Shown here one piece after another: positions 49,406 through 58,476 of a stretch of DNA of 64,000 bases. Every line of letters starts with the position of its first letter. Position 1 is the stretch's first letter. Made by a program: the position numbers and the translations under genes. Source of the DNA: Paenibacillus_AB hodogayensis (lineage in GTDB: Bacteria; Bacillota; Bacilli; Paenibacillales; NBRC-103111); assembly GCF_039536325.1 (NCBI RefSeq), contig NZ_BAAAYO010000014.1:372001-436000 (forward strand), in the 5' to 3' direction. Below the pieces are notes generated by a model. It was not told where the DNA came from. It made no database searches and worked only from the letters and a program-made list of their open reading frames with translations.

Positions 49406-50557
49406 TTAATCATTACGCTTTAATATAGAAATCACTGCAAATACAGTAGCAAGTATGACGACTAAACCGCCAACCCAGCCAATCGACGATAAGGCTAACC
49501 GCTCTACTACCACTCCGCCCAAAGCTGCACCCAGGGCAACGCCAAGGTGGAAGGCGGATGAGTTCAAGCTCAGTATAATGTCGGTTGATTGGGGAGCCAT
49601 AGTTACCAGGTAGAACTGTTGTGCAGGAGCAGTTGTCCAAGCTCCAAGCATCCAGAGTGCAAGAATAAACATGGCTCCTACAAAAGTAACCGCAGCGATC
49701 GGGAGGAAGAACAAGGCAATCCCATGAATCAATAGACTGACAATCAGTGTGGGAGCTATTCCCCATTTATCAGCGCCGTAGCCTCCAACACGAGCTCCAG
49801 CAACGGCCATTAAACCCATGCCAAGCAAGACGAGACTAATGGTATTGCTATTGAGGCCAGCATTCTCGCGTAGTAGCGGCGCAATGTATGTGGAAACAAC
49901 GGAATAACCGGTAATAAAAAACAAGGAAGCTAACAAGCCGCTGATTACTTTGAAATCTTTGAGAACAGCCAATTGCTTGGATAAAGGAATCGTTTCTTGT
50001 CCAGACATTTCAGGTATTGCTTTTACAATCGCAATAATAGGAATGAAGGTGATCATTCCAAGAATCGCGAAGATCCAGCGCCACCCCATATATTCACCGA
50101 TTAAGGTTCCAACAGGAAGGCCGACAACGAGCGCAAGACTCGTACCCATCAAGATCGTGCCAATCGCACTTCCTCTTTTCTCTGGAGGAGCAATTTGTGC
50201 GGCGATCCCCAAAGCCACTACCGCGAACACCCCCGCGCTCACACCCAAAATAGCACGGGATATCATCAATATAGTAAAGTTAGGGCTCAGGACAGCGATG
50301 ACATTACCGATAAGGAAGATAAGAAGTGCCAGGAACAGCAGCTTTTTCCGATCTATTTTTGAAGTGAGTGCGATCAGAATCGGCGTTCCTACCGCGTAGG
50401 CTATAGAATACATGGCAACCAATTGTCCAGCCAAGCCAATAGAGACATTTATATCAGTGGCAACCATGTCCAGAATACCTGTAATAATGGATTCGGCCGT
50501 ACCGACCACGGTTGCGCCCAATGCAAGCAAGTAAATAATCCAGTTGTAGTTCTTCAT
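49406..50557 (-). CDS. MFS transporter, DHA1/YtbD-like exporter
   Basis: A 383-residue, 12-helix major facilitator with an N-terminus like that of the exporter at 3367-4566 (ALGATVVGTAESIITGILDMVATDINVSIGLAGQLVAMYSIAYAVGTPILIAL) and the loop-2 motif SKIDRKKLL. It is a proton-driven efflux permease of unknown substrate. AAGGGG precedes ATG 50557. Two copies of a TetR-type operator lie just upstream, and the TetR gene follows upstream on the same strand, so it is probably repressed by that protein. Confidence 0.9.
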   Translation of the reverse strand: MKNYNWIIYLLALGATVVGTAESIITGILDMVATDINVSIGLAGQLVAMYSIAYAVGTPILIALTSKIDRKKLLFLALLIFLIGNVIAVLSPNFTILMISRAILGVSAGVFAVVALGIAAQIAPPEKRGSAIGTILMGTSLALVVGLPVGTLIGEYMGWRWIFAILGMITFIPIIAIVKAIPEMSGQETIPLSKQLAVLKDFKVISGLLASLFFITGYSVVSTYIAPLLRENAGLNSNTISLVLLGMGLMAVAGARVGGYGADKWGIAPTLIVSLLIHGIALFFLPIAAVTFVGAMFILALWMLGAWTTAPAQQFYLVTMAPQSTDIILSLNSSAFHLGVALGAALGGVVVERLALSSIGWVGGLVVILATVFAVISILKRND

Positions 50558-50690
50558 GTAAGAATTGTTCCCCTTTGTGTCGAATCTATTGTTTGAAAGC
50601 TAGTTTCTTCTTTTGGATTACCTCTCCCCCTACGAGAATCCGGACCTTGAAAATTCGATTGCAAAAATGAAAACCACCCCCTAAAATTTA

Positions 50691-50740
50691 TCGAACGATC
50701 GATCAAAATACGTTAAAAAATATATCGAACGATCGATCAA
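50691..50740. promoter_or_regulatory. Two TetR operator copies upstream of the MFS gene
   Basis: The 16-mer TCGAACGATCGATCAA occurs at 50691-50706 and 50725-50740 in the same orientation, spaced 34 bp start to start. Its centre CGATCG is palindromic. A third copy lies at 51350-51365 upstream of the TetR gene. Confidence 0.8.
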
Positions 50741-50763
50741 TTTAAATGAAATGAAAGAGCTGA

Positions 50764-51336
50764 TTATACTTTAATAGCATCCCAGCTCATTTGAATCATT
50801 TTCTCAATATTTATTGAACTGAACTCATACGTCCCGTTTAAATACTCTTTTCCCATTTCGACAAAAGGCATACAGGAGTATGTAACCAATAGATTCGTTT
50901 CCAAATCCTTAAACAAGCCTTCTTTAATTCCCCTTTCAAACAAAGGGTACATCGGCTTAAACACGCCGCCATTTTGATCCTTGCAGTTTTTACGTATAAA
51001 GGGTGAGCCGATAAACTGTTCCATTAACAAAAAACTGTCCTTATGATGTAAGATATAATTTGAATAATTTCGCAGAATATTCTCAAACCCCGCTTTTACG
51101 GGCGTACTCTCTGTTACACCATGGAACATGAGCTGGTGCATTTGATCCTTGAGCAGAAAATACAATTTGATCAGCATATCCTCTTTGCTTTCAAAATAAA
51201 AATAAATGATCGAAGAAGAGATATTCGCCCTTTTAGCAATTTTGGATATGGAAATTTCAGAAAGGCCGCTTTCATTGAGAAGCTCAATCGTAGCCTGATA
51301 AATAAGGTTCACTTTGCTTTCCGATTTAGTTTTCAT
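50764..51336 (-). CDS. TetR-family repressor of the adjacent MFS exporter
   Basis: A 190-residue TetR protein with helix-turn-helix VNLIYQATIELLNESGLSEISISKIAKRANISSSIIYFYFESKEDMLIKLYF and a TetR_C-like ligand domain with aromatic residues. The start is taken as ATG 51336 (MKTKSESK); the ATG two codons earlier is possible. Identical 16-bp operators before this gene and before the MFS gene indicate that it represses both. The inducer is unknown but is probably a substrate of the exporter. Confidence 0.9.
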   Translation of the reverse strand: MKTKSESKVNLIYQATIELLNESGLSEISISKIAKRANISSSIIYFYFESKEDMLIKLYFLLKDQMHQLMFHGVTESTPVKAGFENILRNYSNYILHHKDSFLLMEQFIGSPFIRKNCKDQNGGVFKPMYPLFERGIKEGLFKDLETNLLVTYSCMPFVEMGKEYLNGTYEFSSINIEKMIQMSWDAIKV

Positions 51337-51349
51337 TCTCAAAATATAA

Positions 51350-51365
51350 TCGAACGATCGATCAA
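51350..51365. promoter_or_regulatory. TetR operator copy upstream of its own gene
   Basis: This is the third exact copy of TCGAACGATCGATCAA, 14 bp before the TetR start codon, in the same orientation as the copies at 50691 and 50725. Confidence 0.8.
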
Positions 51366-51392
51366 TGTCAATAAACGATCTGACTTTTGCAT

Positions 51393-52394
51393 TTAGAATA
51401 ACGATCTTGCTTTTTCTTTAATACGATTTATAATCATTTGTCCCTTGTTTACTTCTGTAAGCGTAATGTCCCACATCACGACATTGGTAGTCGGATTTGG
51501 GTCATCATTCCTTAATTTAATGGTAAGTTCATTTGCTCCGTTTAAAGGGATTTGAAACGTAAGCTGATTCGATTCACTGTTAGCCGATAAACCCAATGAA
51601 TAAATTTCGTTGCCATCTGCAATAAACATGATGTCACTTCTCTCATTGCTTGCACTGTTGATGACATCATCTGGTATTGCGGCATTGCCTGCTATTCTTG
51701 TATATTTGCCATTTAAAAGATACGTAAACTCGTTAGTTCTTGTATTTTTTCTACTGTATACATTGATTTGAGGCTCCACTTTTTTTCGGGTTGAAGTAAA
51801 GCTTAAGAGGGTTTCATCCCACAGCACAGACCCATCTTTTAAGGCAAGTTCATTCAGGGCTACGACTTCACCGCCTCCCTTTTCCAAATAATCATTAATA
51901 CCACCAACAATAGCAATGACTCCAATCGAAAGTACAATGGCCGTTAAGACGATTCGATAGATCCCTTTACATTTATCACGATCACGGCGCACTAACCGCT
52001 GTGCCCAAAATCCTACCGCCGCCCCTAATGTATTAATTATGATATCGTCAATATCAAAGGATCCTAAACGGGAAAGCATTTGTACAATTTCAAGGATCGT
52101 AATAGACAGAACAAATAAGGTTATAAATCGAATGAACTGACAACGATACAGAAGTGGGATGACCATTCCAAAAGGGATGAATGCTACAAAGTTGCCCAAC
52201 TCAAAAAACCAAAGTCGAAAGTCCTTTCCCATTGGAAAGTGTAAAGGAATCCCTTCAGGTATTAGACTGTATCGCATGCTAGCATTTTGAAGAAAAGAAG
52301 CTCTGTTGAAGCCTATATACATAAAATAGAAGGTCAAAATGGTGTATAAGGCTAACAGTATTAGGGTGATTTTTCGTAGCTTTCCTTGATACAT
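51393..52394 (-). CDS. VanZ-like membrane protein with extracytoplasmic C-terminal domain
   Basis: The N-terminal 150 residues form a VanZ-like domain with four membrane helices (SLIPEGIPLHFPMGKDFRLWFFELGNFVAFIPFGMVIPLL; then LEIVQMLSRLGSFDIDDIIINTLGAAVGF, which carries the family's FDIDDIIxNTLGxxxG motif). A further helix (about 150-170) leads to a 160-residue beta-rich outside domain. The VanZ family is linked to teicoplanin resistance and envelope functions. AAAGGATG precedes ATG 52394. The C-terminal domain resembles carbohydrate-binding (NPCBM-like) folds, which is a weak inference. Confidence 0.85.
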   Translation of the reverse strand: MYQGKLRKITLILLALYTILTFYFMYIGFNRASFLQNASMRYSLIPEGIPLHFPMGKDFRLWFFELGNFVAFIPFGMVIPLLYRCQFIRFITLFVLSITILEIVQMLSRLGSFDIDDIIINTLGAAVGFWAQRLVRRDRDKCKGIYRIVLTAIVLSIGVIAIVGGINDYLEKGGGEVVALNELALKDGSVLWDETLLSFTSTRKKVEPQINVYSRKNTRTNEFTYLLNGKYTRIAGNAAIPDDVINSASNERSDIMFIADGNEIYSLGLSANSESNQLTFQIPLNGANELTIKLRNDDPNPTTNVVMWDITLTEVNKGQMIINRIKEKARSLF

Positions 52395-52639
52395 AATTAC
52401 ATCCTTTCATTTCTGCAAGCGACAGAGATACGTCCAATTCATTTTCGAATCGTTGCTACTTGGAGATATACATGTACAACTACGTACGATACATTTTAGA
52501 GGACAAAAATAAAATATATGTTAATCTTCTCTTAATTTTTTCTAATGATTGCCTTTGCTCCGATAGGAAGAGTTTGCTCCTGAATGACTCCTGCACCCGG
52601 GATATCACTCCCATCAATGGAAACGACCCGCAGATAGAT

Positions 52640-52653
52640 ATTGATTAATCAAT
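52640..52653. promoter_or_regulatory. Palindrome ATTGATTAATCAAT downstream of a TetR gene
   Basis: This perfect 14-bp palindrome shares 12 bp with ATTGATTAATCA at 53231-53242, in the promoter region of the TetR gene at 52688-53209. Both may be bound by that TetR protein. Confidence 0.5.
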
Positions 52654-52670
52654 TACTTTTGTTGCAAAAT

Positions 52671-52693
52671 AAATAACCCTCGGACGGTTATTT
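52671..52693 (-). terminator. Terminator of the TetR gene
   Basis: An 8-bp perfect stem (AAATAACC/GGTTATTT) with a 7-nt loop includes the stop codon of the gene. It is followed on the minus strand by a short TTTTG tract. Confidence 0.65.
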
Positions 52694-53209
52694 ATTTTTG
52701 TTGAACGCAAACAGCTCGGGAAGATCCAAAAAGTACGAAATGTTGCACATCATGCCCATCGCGATAAAAGTCGTTGCGTTTTTTTCTGCATCGGGTATGC
52801 CTGCTGCTTTAAACTCTTCCAGGACATAAGCTCTGATGCGGGATAACCCCTCTTTGGTTGCCGTCCGGATTGTTTCTTCAGTGATGCCAATACCGATCAC
52901 CTGCAAAGCGATCTCATTGGGATATTGGACCGACAATTCTTCATAGGCTTTGGTCATGTCGTTGTCCAGTTGCTCCGGACTCGACTCGACATTTTTAAAC
53001 GCTTGGAGGATCCGGTCAAACGCTCGATTCAAAACGGCGATGAACAGTTCCTCCTTCGTCGTAAAGAAACGAAACACATACGGTTGAGAAATCCCGGCTT
53101 TCTCTGCGATAAGGGCTGTCGTGGTGTTATAGTATCCGCGCTCGGCGAATACCTCCAAACCTGCCTCAAGGATTTCCTCCTTGCGGTCCTGTCCTTTCGA
53201 CCTAACCAT
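52688..53209 (-). CDS. TetR-family regulator
   Basis: A 173-residue TetR protein with helix-turn-helix RKEEILEAGLEVFAERGYYNTTTALIAEKAGISQPYVFRFFTTKEELFIAVL and a C-terminal all-helical ligand domain. GAAAGGAG precedes ATG 53209. It stands alone between a VanZ-like gene and a DHA2 exporter gene that runs in the same direction; the exporter has its own divergent TetR, so the target of this one is unclear. The ATTGATTAATCA element just upstream is its likely operator. Confidence 0.9.
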   Translation of the reverse strand: MVRSKGQDRKEEILEAGLEVFAERGYYNTTTALIAEKAGISQPYVFRFFTTKEELFIAVLNRAFDRILQAFKNVESSPEQLDNDMTKAYEELSVQYPNEIALQVIGIGITEETIRTATKEGLSRIRAYVLEEFKAAGIPDAEKNATTFIAMGMMCNISYFLDLPELFAFNKNK

Positions 53210-53230
53210 AGCAAGCTCCTTTCGTTAGTA

Positions 53231-53242
53231 ATTGATTAATCA
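53231..53242. promoter_or_regulatory. Probable TetR autoregulatory operator
   Basis: ATTGATTAATCA lies 21 bp upstream of the TetR start codon at 53209, before an AAAGGAG ribosome site. It matches 12 of the 14 bases of the palindrome at 52640-52653. Confidence 0.5.
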
Positions 53243-53357
53243 CATTATACCCGTCGTTCAGCCCCAACACAAGGGGCGAGCTCGTATGTTGGTCGATCTA
53301 TCTGGTCATCCAGATGCAAGTCAATCAAATTGCAACGCTTATGCTTGGGATATAACA

Positions 53358-53381
53358 AAACACGACCTATAGGCCGTGTTT
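53358..53381 (-). terminator. Terminator of the DHA2 exporter gene
   Basis: A 10-bp stem with one A-C mismatch (AAACACGACC/GGCCGTGTTT) and TATA loop is followed on the minus strand by TTGTTAT, about 115 bp after the stop codon. Confidence 0.65.
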
Positions 53382-53494
53382 GGCAAATTAGGTAGCCCGG
53401 CAGTCATCACTTTAATAGTGAGAAGATCCGTGGCTTGGCGTCACTGCCTTACGGTCAGTTTTGCCACCTTCATAGTTACTCCCACTGTGAATAG

Positions 53495-55021
53495 CTACAA
53501 CAGGGTTCCTTCCTTGACTTGCGACCGTTCAGAATCCTTCCTGGGGAGAAAAATCAAGGATAGAATGACACCGACACATGCGATCCCTGCACAAACCAAC
53601 AACATGGAGCCCATGCCAGTAATAAAGGCATTTCTGACGGCATGAAGCAGCGAGTCCGACTGCATTTGGTTAGCTACCGCTACACCGACAGATACACCAT
53701 GTTCAACCTTTTCTACGACATCTGCCGAAAAGGAGGGAAGGTCAAGATTCTTCATGTAGATATTATTGATGATGGTTCCCAGAATAGCGATACCGATCGT
53801 TCCGCCAACTTGTCTCAATGCCATAATCAAAGCAGAACCGACTCCGCTTCGTTCGGCAGATAAAGCACCAAGGGCCGCATCCATGGATGTGGGAAGGGAA
53901 AGCCCGAGGCCAATACCTGTAATCGCGATCCAAAAGGCAACGAATAGGTAAGAACTTTCCAGGCCGGTCAGTGATCCGACGGAAATCCCGATCGCCATAA
54001 CCAAGAAGCCAAGTGCGACAAGATATTTTCTCCCCAGCTTCTCTGCGATACTGTCGGCAACCTGAGCGCCTACAATTAAGCCGCCAACTAAGGGCAGAAG
54101 CCGTAGGCCGGTTCCCAGTGTGTCGGAACCTTGAATAGCCTGAAAAAACAGCGGCAGCGAAAAGAGCAATCCAAACATAGCGAAATTCACAACCGTTGAC
54201 AAAATAGTTCCCCATGTAAAGCTTGAAGAACGGAATAACGAGAGCTGGATGAGCGGATGCTTCGTTTGGTGTTGCCATACAATAAACCCGATCAGGATAA
54301 CAAGTCCAATCAAGAACGTAGTCACTACGGATGAATGTGTTAAGCTTGTTTCTCCGGCTTTAATAAAAGCATAAGTAATGGCGCCCAGACCAATACCGGA
54401 TGTTAGGATGCCCAAATAATCAATTTTTGGTGCATCGGCACTTCGCGACTCCGGCATAAGAAATGCAATGGAAAATAGACCCACAATAACAAATGGAACG
54501 TTAATCAGGAATACGGATCCCCATTCAAAATGCTTTAACAGCAGCCCCCCGACGATCGGCCCCAATGGAATTCCTATCATATTAACAGTTCCCCACAGCA
54601 TCATGGCCCTTGTACGTTCTTTCCCTTCAAATAAAACGGGAACGATTGACATGGATAGCGGCATTAAAAATGCCGATCCCAGCCCCAAAACAACACGCAT
54701 GGAAATGAGCATTTCAGGAGACGTTGAATATGCACATCCGATCGAGCCAATTCCAAAGATCACCAATGCGATGATGAGCAGCTTTTTTCGACCAAACCGA
54801 TCGCCGAGCAAGCCGGCCGGCAACAATAATATAGCCAATGTAAGGTTAAAAGCATTGGCAAACCATTGCAGTTCACTGGTTGTGGCATTTAAAGCAGTCG
54901 CCAACGTAGGCAATGCCACATTCAAAATTGTCATGTCGAGCGCCACCGTAAATAGTGCACAACATAATGCCGCGAGAATCCACCATCTTTTATTATTCTT
55001 GTTCATATCCATTTCATTCAC
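53495..55021 (-). CDS. MFS multidrug exporter, DHA2 (EmrB/QacA) type
   Basis: A 508-residue protein with 14 membrane segments. Markers are the TM1 motif ALDMTILNVALPTL, WFANAFNLTLAILLLPAGLLGDRFGRKKLL (loop 2-3), and MLWGTVNMIGIPLGPIVGGLL (antiporter motif C region). It is a proton-coupled exporter of lipophilic cations or drugs. GAAGGA lies seven bases before ATG 55021. It is divergent from a TetR gene with an imperfect palindrome in the shared region. Confidence 0.93.
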   Translation of the reverse strand: MNEMDMNKNNKRWWILAALCCALFTVALDMTILNVALPTLATALNATTSELQWFANAFNLTLAILLLPAGLLGDRFGRKKLLIIALVIFGIGSIGCAYSTSPEMLISMRVVLGLGSAFLMPLSMSIVPVLFEGKERTRAMMLWGTVNMIGIPLGPIVGGLLLKHFEWGSVFLINVPFVIVGLFSIAFLMPESRSADAPKIDYLGILTSGIGLGAITYAFIKAGETSLTHSSVVTTFLIGLVILIGFIVWQHQTKHPLIQLSLFRSSSFTWGTILSTVVNFAMFGLLFSLPLFFQAIQGSDTLGTGLRLLPLVGGLIVGAQVADSIAEKLGRKYLVALGFLVMAIGISVGSLTGLESSYLFVAFWIAITGIGLGLSLPTSMDAALGALSAERSGVGSALIMALRQVGGTIGIAILGTIINNIYMKNLDLPSFSADVVEKVEHGVSVGVAVANQMQSDSLLHAVRNAFITGMGSMLLVCAGIACVGVILSLIFLPRKDSERSQVKEGTLL

Positions 55022-55143
55022 CCATCCTTCTTACGAAATGAAGATACCCTTACCATGGTGTAACTCTTAACGCCATTAAATCCCGTTTACTTTCGTACAT
55101 TTGTCATGTTTTTTAGACAGTTGAGTTTATCTCACCTCATTTT

Positions 55144-55168
55144 AAGGTACGGTACGTATCGTTACTTT
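55144..55168. promoter_or_regulatory. Imperfect palindromic operator between the DHA2 exporter and TetR genes
   Basis: AAGGTACGGTAC/GTATCGTTACTTT forms an imperfect 25-bp palindrome in the middle of the 228-bp divergent region, the expected place for the TetR operator. Confidence 0.5.
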
Positions 55169-55249
55169 CTCATTATGATATATGGTTTTCATTCAAAATG
55201 CAATACAATATGTAGAGAGAAGCATTGGATCACGAAAGGATGAATGGAT

Positions 55250-55861
55250 ATGGCAAAGGAAAAGCGTGAGGAACAGCATGCTCCTTCCAGACGGCGCGGC
55301 AGTATTTTGGAGGATGCCATACTACAAGCTGCATGGGATGAACTTAACGATCATGGCTACGCCCGTATGTCCATGGAGGGAGTTGCCGCGCGGGCACAGA
55401 CTAATAAAAATGCGTTATACCGTCGTTGGCCCAGCAAAGACAAACTTGTCATTGCCGCCTTGAGCCGCTTTGTGCCAAAACCTACCCTTGCTGCTACGGA
55501 CACGGGCGATCTACGCCAAGATATGCTTACTCTGCTCCTAAGCATCATGAAGCCGCTACAAATGATCGGAGCCGAAACGATACACGGTATCATGCTAGAA
55601 GGTTACGGAAAAGATCTTTTCTCTTCTTTACCGCAACACATGAATTCAGATAAAGAAAATAATCTGATGACGATTATAAGAACGATTTTAGAAAACGCGG
55701 AGAAACGCGGAGAGGTCAACCTGAAAACAATAAGTACCCGAGTCCTTTCCCTTCCGGTAGATTTGATTCGTTATGAATTTCTCACTACGCATGAGCCGCT
55801 GTCGGATCAGGCTATAGCGGAAATTGTTGACGATATTTTTCTACCGCTTGTCCGCGAATGA
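55250..55861 (+). CDS. TetR-family repressor of the DHA2 exporter
   Basis: A 203-residue TetR/AcrR protein (helix-turn-helix: RGSILEDAILQAAWDELNDHGYARMSMEGVAARAQTNKNALYRRWPSKDKLVIAAL) with a TetR_C_11-type ligand domain. The start is taken as ATG 55250, nine bases after AAAGGA; an ATG two codons earlier is possible. It is divergent from the exporter gene and probably represses it. Confidence 0.9.
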   Translation: MAKEKREEQHAPSRRRGSILEDAILQAAWDELNDHGYARMSMEGVAARAQTNKNALYRRWPSKDKLVIAALSRFVPKPTLAATDTGDLRQDMLTLLLSIMKPLQMIGAETIHGIMLEGYGKDLFSSLPQHMNSDKENNLMTIIRTILENAEKRGEVNLKTISTRVLSLPVDLIRYEFLTTHEPLSDQAIAEIVDDIFLPLVRE

Positions 55862-56239
55862 CGAACCATGGGCAACATTCAATCAACACGGCAAGCGGGT
55901 TTCCGCTCCGAATAAAAACAAAAAGACCCTCTCAGTGAAGAGAGGGCGATCCCACATTAACTTCTCATTCGTTTTTTCCGTTCCAAACTAATAGTGAACA
56001 GCACTCCACATGTGTCGAATGGGCAGAGTCAACAATTAGATGGTAAAAAAAAATATAAACAATCACCAAATATTGTTATGTTAAATACTTAAGCTAATAT
56101 AGGCCTCAAGCAGACTCTTTTTAATCTGGCAGTCTTTATTGAAATCATCTAAACTCAACATTCTACTCGGCATTCGGACCTGCAAATGTGCCCAGCCTTG
56201 CATCGTCGAAGTCCTTGTAATGAATTCATAAATGATAAA
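55862..56239. other. 378-bp gene-free gap at the left edge of the defence island
   Basis: Apart from the hairpin at 55927-55946, I see no gene or repeat. Base composition falls towards AT here, which suggests that the island boundary is nearby. Confidence 0.4.
55927..55946 (-). terminator. Terminator facing the defence genes
   Basis: A 6-bp GC-rich stem (CCCTCT/AGAGGG) with an 8-nt loop is followed on the minus strand by TCTTTTTGTTTTT. It lies about 290 bp after the DUF2075 gene and would stop its transcript before it enters the tetR gene. Confidence 0.75.
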
Positions 56240-58129
56240 TCACGAAATCGCAGCCGAACTTTGGATGACCAATCGCCTTTGCAAATACGCCTTCAGATGG
56301 GGGTCTACACAGTAGATGTAGCATCCCTTCGTTCCCCTGGTCATTAATGTCCTGTAGGTGTTCCGTATAATTTGATCGGCCATTCGGAGCGCCTCGTCCT
56401 TATCTTTCTTATACAAGCTCTTGAAGCCTGAAAGAGACTTATCCGTTTTCGCACGTTTGAACGGATCGGTAACGATGCGGTTATTTTCGAAATACATATC
56501 TTCACCAATAATGACACCGACATAATCGAACTCAAGCCCCTGCGAGGTATGTATGCAGCCGACTTGCTCGACGGATTCTGGGTCGATCGCCCAGGTAGTC
56601 GTATTGCCAAGGTTCCAACTCATAAAAAATTGATACTGATCCAATTGGATATCGTGAACACCAGGGTTATTCTTCCCATCCGTCTTCCAATCCCAGCAGT
56701 ACCCGGCCAACAATCTTGCCTTGTTATTCATCTGATTCTTACTGAAGATCTCGTCTCGTAATTCATTCGGGTCATCATAGAGTCGAATTTCATAATCGAA
56801 ATCGAATCCATCCGCGTTTGCCGTTTCACGGATTTCCAATACGTCTTCTAGCCACGCCAGGTATCCATCGGATCCATTGCATCGGAATTGGGAAGCCAAC
56901 GTCAACTCCGTAATATCCGCATCCATCTGTTCGGCATACCATCTAATCTGCTCTTTGCTACCAACATCGTGCATCGCGATCTTCTGATATTCGTCAATAA
57001 AAAATACAGAAAACCGAGCAGCACGGATGATCTCCATCGTTTGATTAATTCCTTTATTTTTGAACAGACCCGATTTTTCGTTTAATCGATGAGCTTCGTC
57101 AACGACCAAGCAATCGAATTCATTAGGCAGCGCTTCATAGTAGACCCCCGATCCCTTAAACAAGTTATCAATGACCGATTTTTTTACGTTTTGCTGCAGC
57201 TGTTTCATGTATACCGCGCGAGGTGCACTGTTCTTGGTTACATATTGGCAGATTAGTTCTCGCGCCGTAAGCTCTACCAAAAGATTAATGCCGAGAACCG
57301 ACTTTCCTGTCCCCGGCCCTCCTTCGACGATCAAAACTTGTTTCTTGCCCGACTGAGCTTGCCGCGCCAATTTTATAGCTTCCTCATATACGACTTTCTG
57401 ATCGTCGATCATGATGAATTCCTGATTTCCTTGCAGCATACTGACAAGAGAATCCTGTAGCGACTTGGAGGGTTTAATTTTGCCGTGTTCAATGAGGTAA
57501 AGCGATTTAGTTCTATCGGTTTTTTTAATGTAGGTCGAAATAAATCCTCTTAACTTTAGAGCATCTCCCTTCGAGAAGACAGGGGCCTCCTGCAAATATC
57601 GATCGTAGACAGGATGCAATAGAGGGTCATTATCGCTCTGTACATAGTTATGCAAATAAGCACAAGGATAAAGTTGGACCGCTTCGTTTTGTACTGCTTC
57701 GTTATAATCGCAAATCAGTTGCGCATAAGACCATGCCTGAAACGAAGGATGCGGCGTTCTCGTCTTTGTTCGGTTAAAAAACGTTTCAACGATACCGTCC
57801 GCGTCCTCAATCGCTTCAACGCTTGTCCACTGCTTAAGCTCGATAATGACAACGGAATATTGATCCATTTCGTTCAATCCCGTGATCATGAAGTCGATTC
57901 TTCTTGAGGAAGCCGGAACTTTATATTCGATCGCGATACCTACATCATCCGGAATTGTTGGAGTGTTTAATACTTTATAAAGGTAGTTCATGGAATTGTT
58001 CCATGCATTTATCTCTCCTATCGAGACCCTACCGACTTTTTGCACAAACTTGTTATGTATCTTTACCGCTATACTGTCTTCGGTTACGTCGTTCATAAAT
58101 TGTTGCTTAGTCGATTCATATATAATCAT
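56240..58129 (-). CDS. DUF2075 ATPase/helicase with N-terminal PD-(D/E)XK nuclease-like domain
   Basis: A 629-residue protein. Residues 65-100 carry a nuclease-like pattern (E68, D79 in SSRRIDFMI, E97-x-K99 in IIELKQW). The DUF2075 superfamily-1-like ATPase follows, with Walker A GGPGTGKS (270-277), Walker B VVDEAH (about 342-347), FFIDEYQKI, LASQFRCNGSDGYLAW, HTSQGLEFDYVGVIIG and a C-terminal NTYRTLMTRGTKGCYIYC. DUF2075 proteins are common in prokaryotic defence islands and may cut or unwind invading DNA. The start overlaps the MazG gene stop by 4 bp (ATGA), so the two act as a unit. The nuclease call is inference from motif spacing. Confidence 0.88.
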   Translation of the reverse strand: MIIYESTKQQFMNDVTEDSIAVKIHNKFVQKVGRVSIGEINAWNNSMNYLYKVLNTPTIPDDVGIAIEYKVPASSRRIDFMITGLNEMDQYSVVIIELKQWTSVEAIEDADGIVETFFNRTKTRTPHPSFQAWSYAQLICDYNEAVQNEAVQLYPCAYLHNYVQSDNDPLLHPVYDRYLQEAPVFSKGDALKLRGFISTYIKKTDRTKSLYLIEHGKIKPSKSLQDSLVSMLQGNQEFIMIDDQKVVYEEAIKLARQAQSGKKQVLIVEGGPGTGKSVLGINLLVELTARELICQYVTKNSAPRAVYMKQLQQNVKKSVIDNLFKGSGVYYEALPNEFDCLVVDEAHRLNEKSGLFKNKGINQTMEIIRAARFSVFFIDEYQKIAMHDVGSKEQIRWYAEQMDADITELTLASQFRCNGSDGYLAWLEDVLEIRETANADGFDFDYEIRLYDDPNELRDEIFSKNQMNNKARLLAGYCWDWKTDGKNNPGVHDIQLDQYQFFMSWNLGNTTTWAIDPESVEQVGCIHTSQGLEFDYVGVIIGEDMYFENNRIVTDPFKRAKTDKSLSGFKSLYKKDKDEALRMADQIIRNTYRTLMTRGTKGCYIYCVDPHLKAYLQRRLVIQSSAAIS

Positions 58130-58476
58130 GGCATTCTCCCATACTCATTCAATGCCGTGTACTTTTGCGAACTCCCTTTGGATTTAGCTATCGGATATTT
58201 CTCTGCGTTTTTGTTAATTTTCTGAAGGATTGCATCCATTACGTCTACATTTAAATCATACGCGAGCGTTAGCGTATAGATGAGAATGTCTGCAATTTCG
58301 TCCCGCATGTCGGAATAATTCTGATCTATGGCCTGTTGGCTATTTTTCCATTGGAAAAGCTCCAACAGTTCGCTCGACTCCAACGAAATAGAAAGAGCCA
58401 GATCTTTAGGATCATGGAATTGTTTCCAATTTCTTTCATCTCGAAATTGAATGATTTTTTTTATAATTTCGTCCAT
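58126..58476 (-). CDS. MazG-like nucleotide pyrophosphohydrolase
   Basis: The 116-residue protein has the MazG four-helix fold signature: NWKQFHDPKDLALSISLESSELLELFQW with a metal-binding ExxxE pair, and MRDEIADILIYTLTLAYDLNVDV with the second ExxD pair. It hydrolyses nucleoside triphosphates to monophosphates and pyrophosphate (RS21-C6/dCTPase-like group). The start ATG 58476 is chosen for GGAGG five bases before; an in-frame ATG at 58491 overlaps that site. It is translationally coupled to the DUF2075 gene. In defence islands it may act on modified or depleted nucleotides. Confidence 0.92.
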   Translation of the reverse strand: MDEIIKKIIQFRDERNWKQFHDPKDLALSISLESSELLELFQWKNSQQAIDQNYSDMRDEIADILIYTLTLAYDLNVDVMDAILQKINKNAEKYPIAKSKGSSQKYTALNEYGRMP

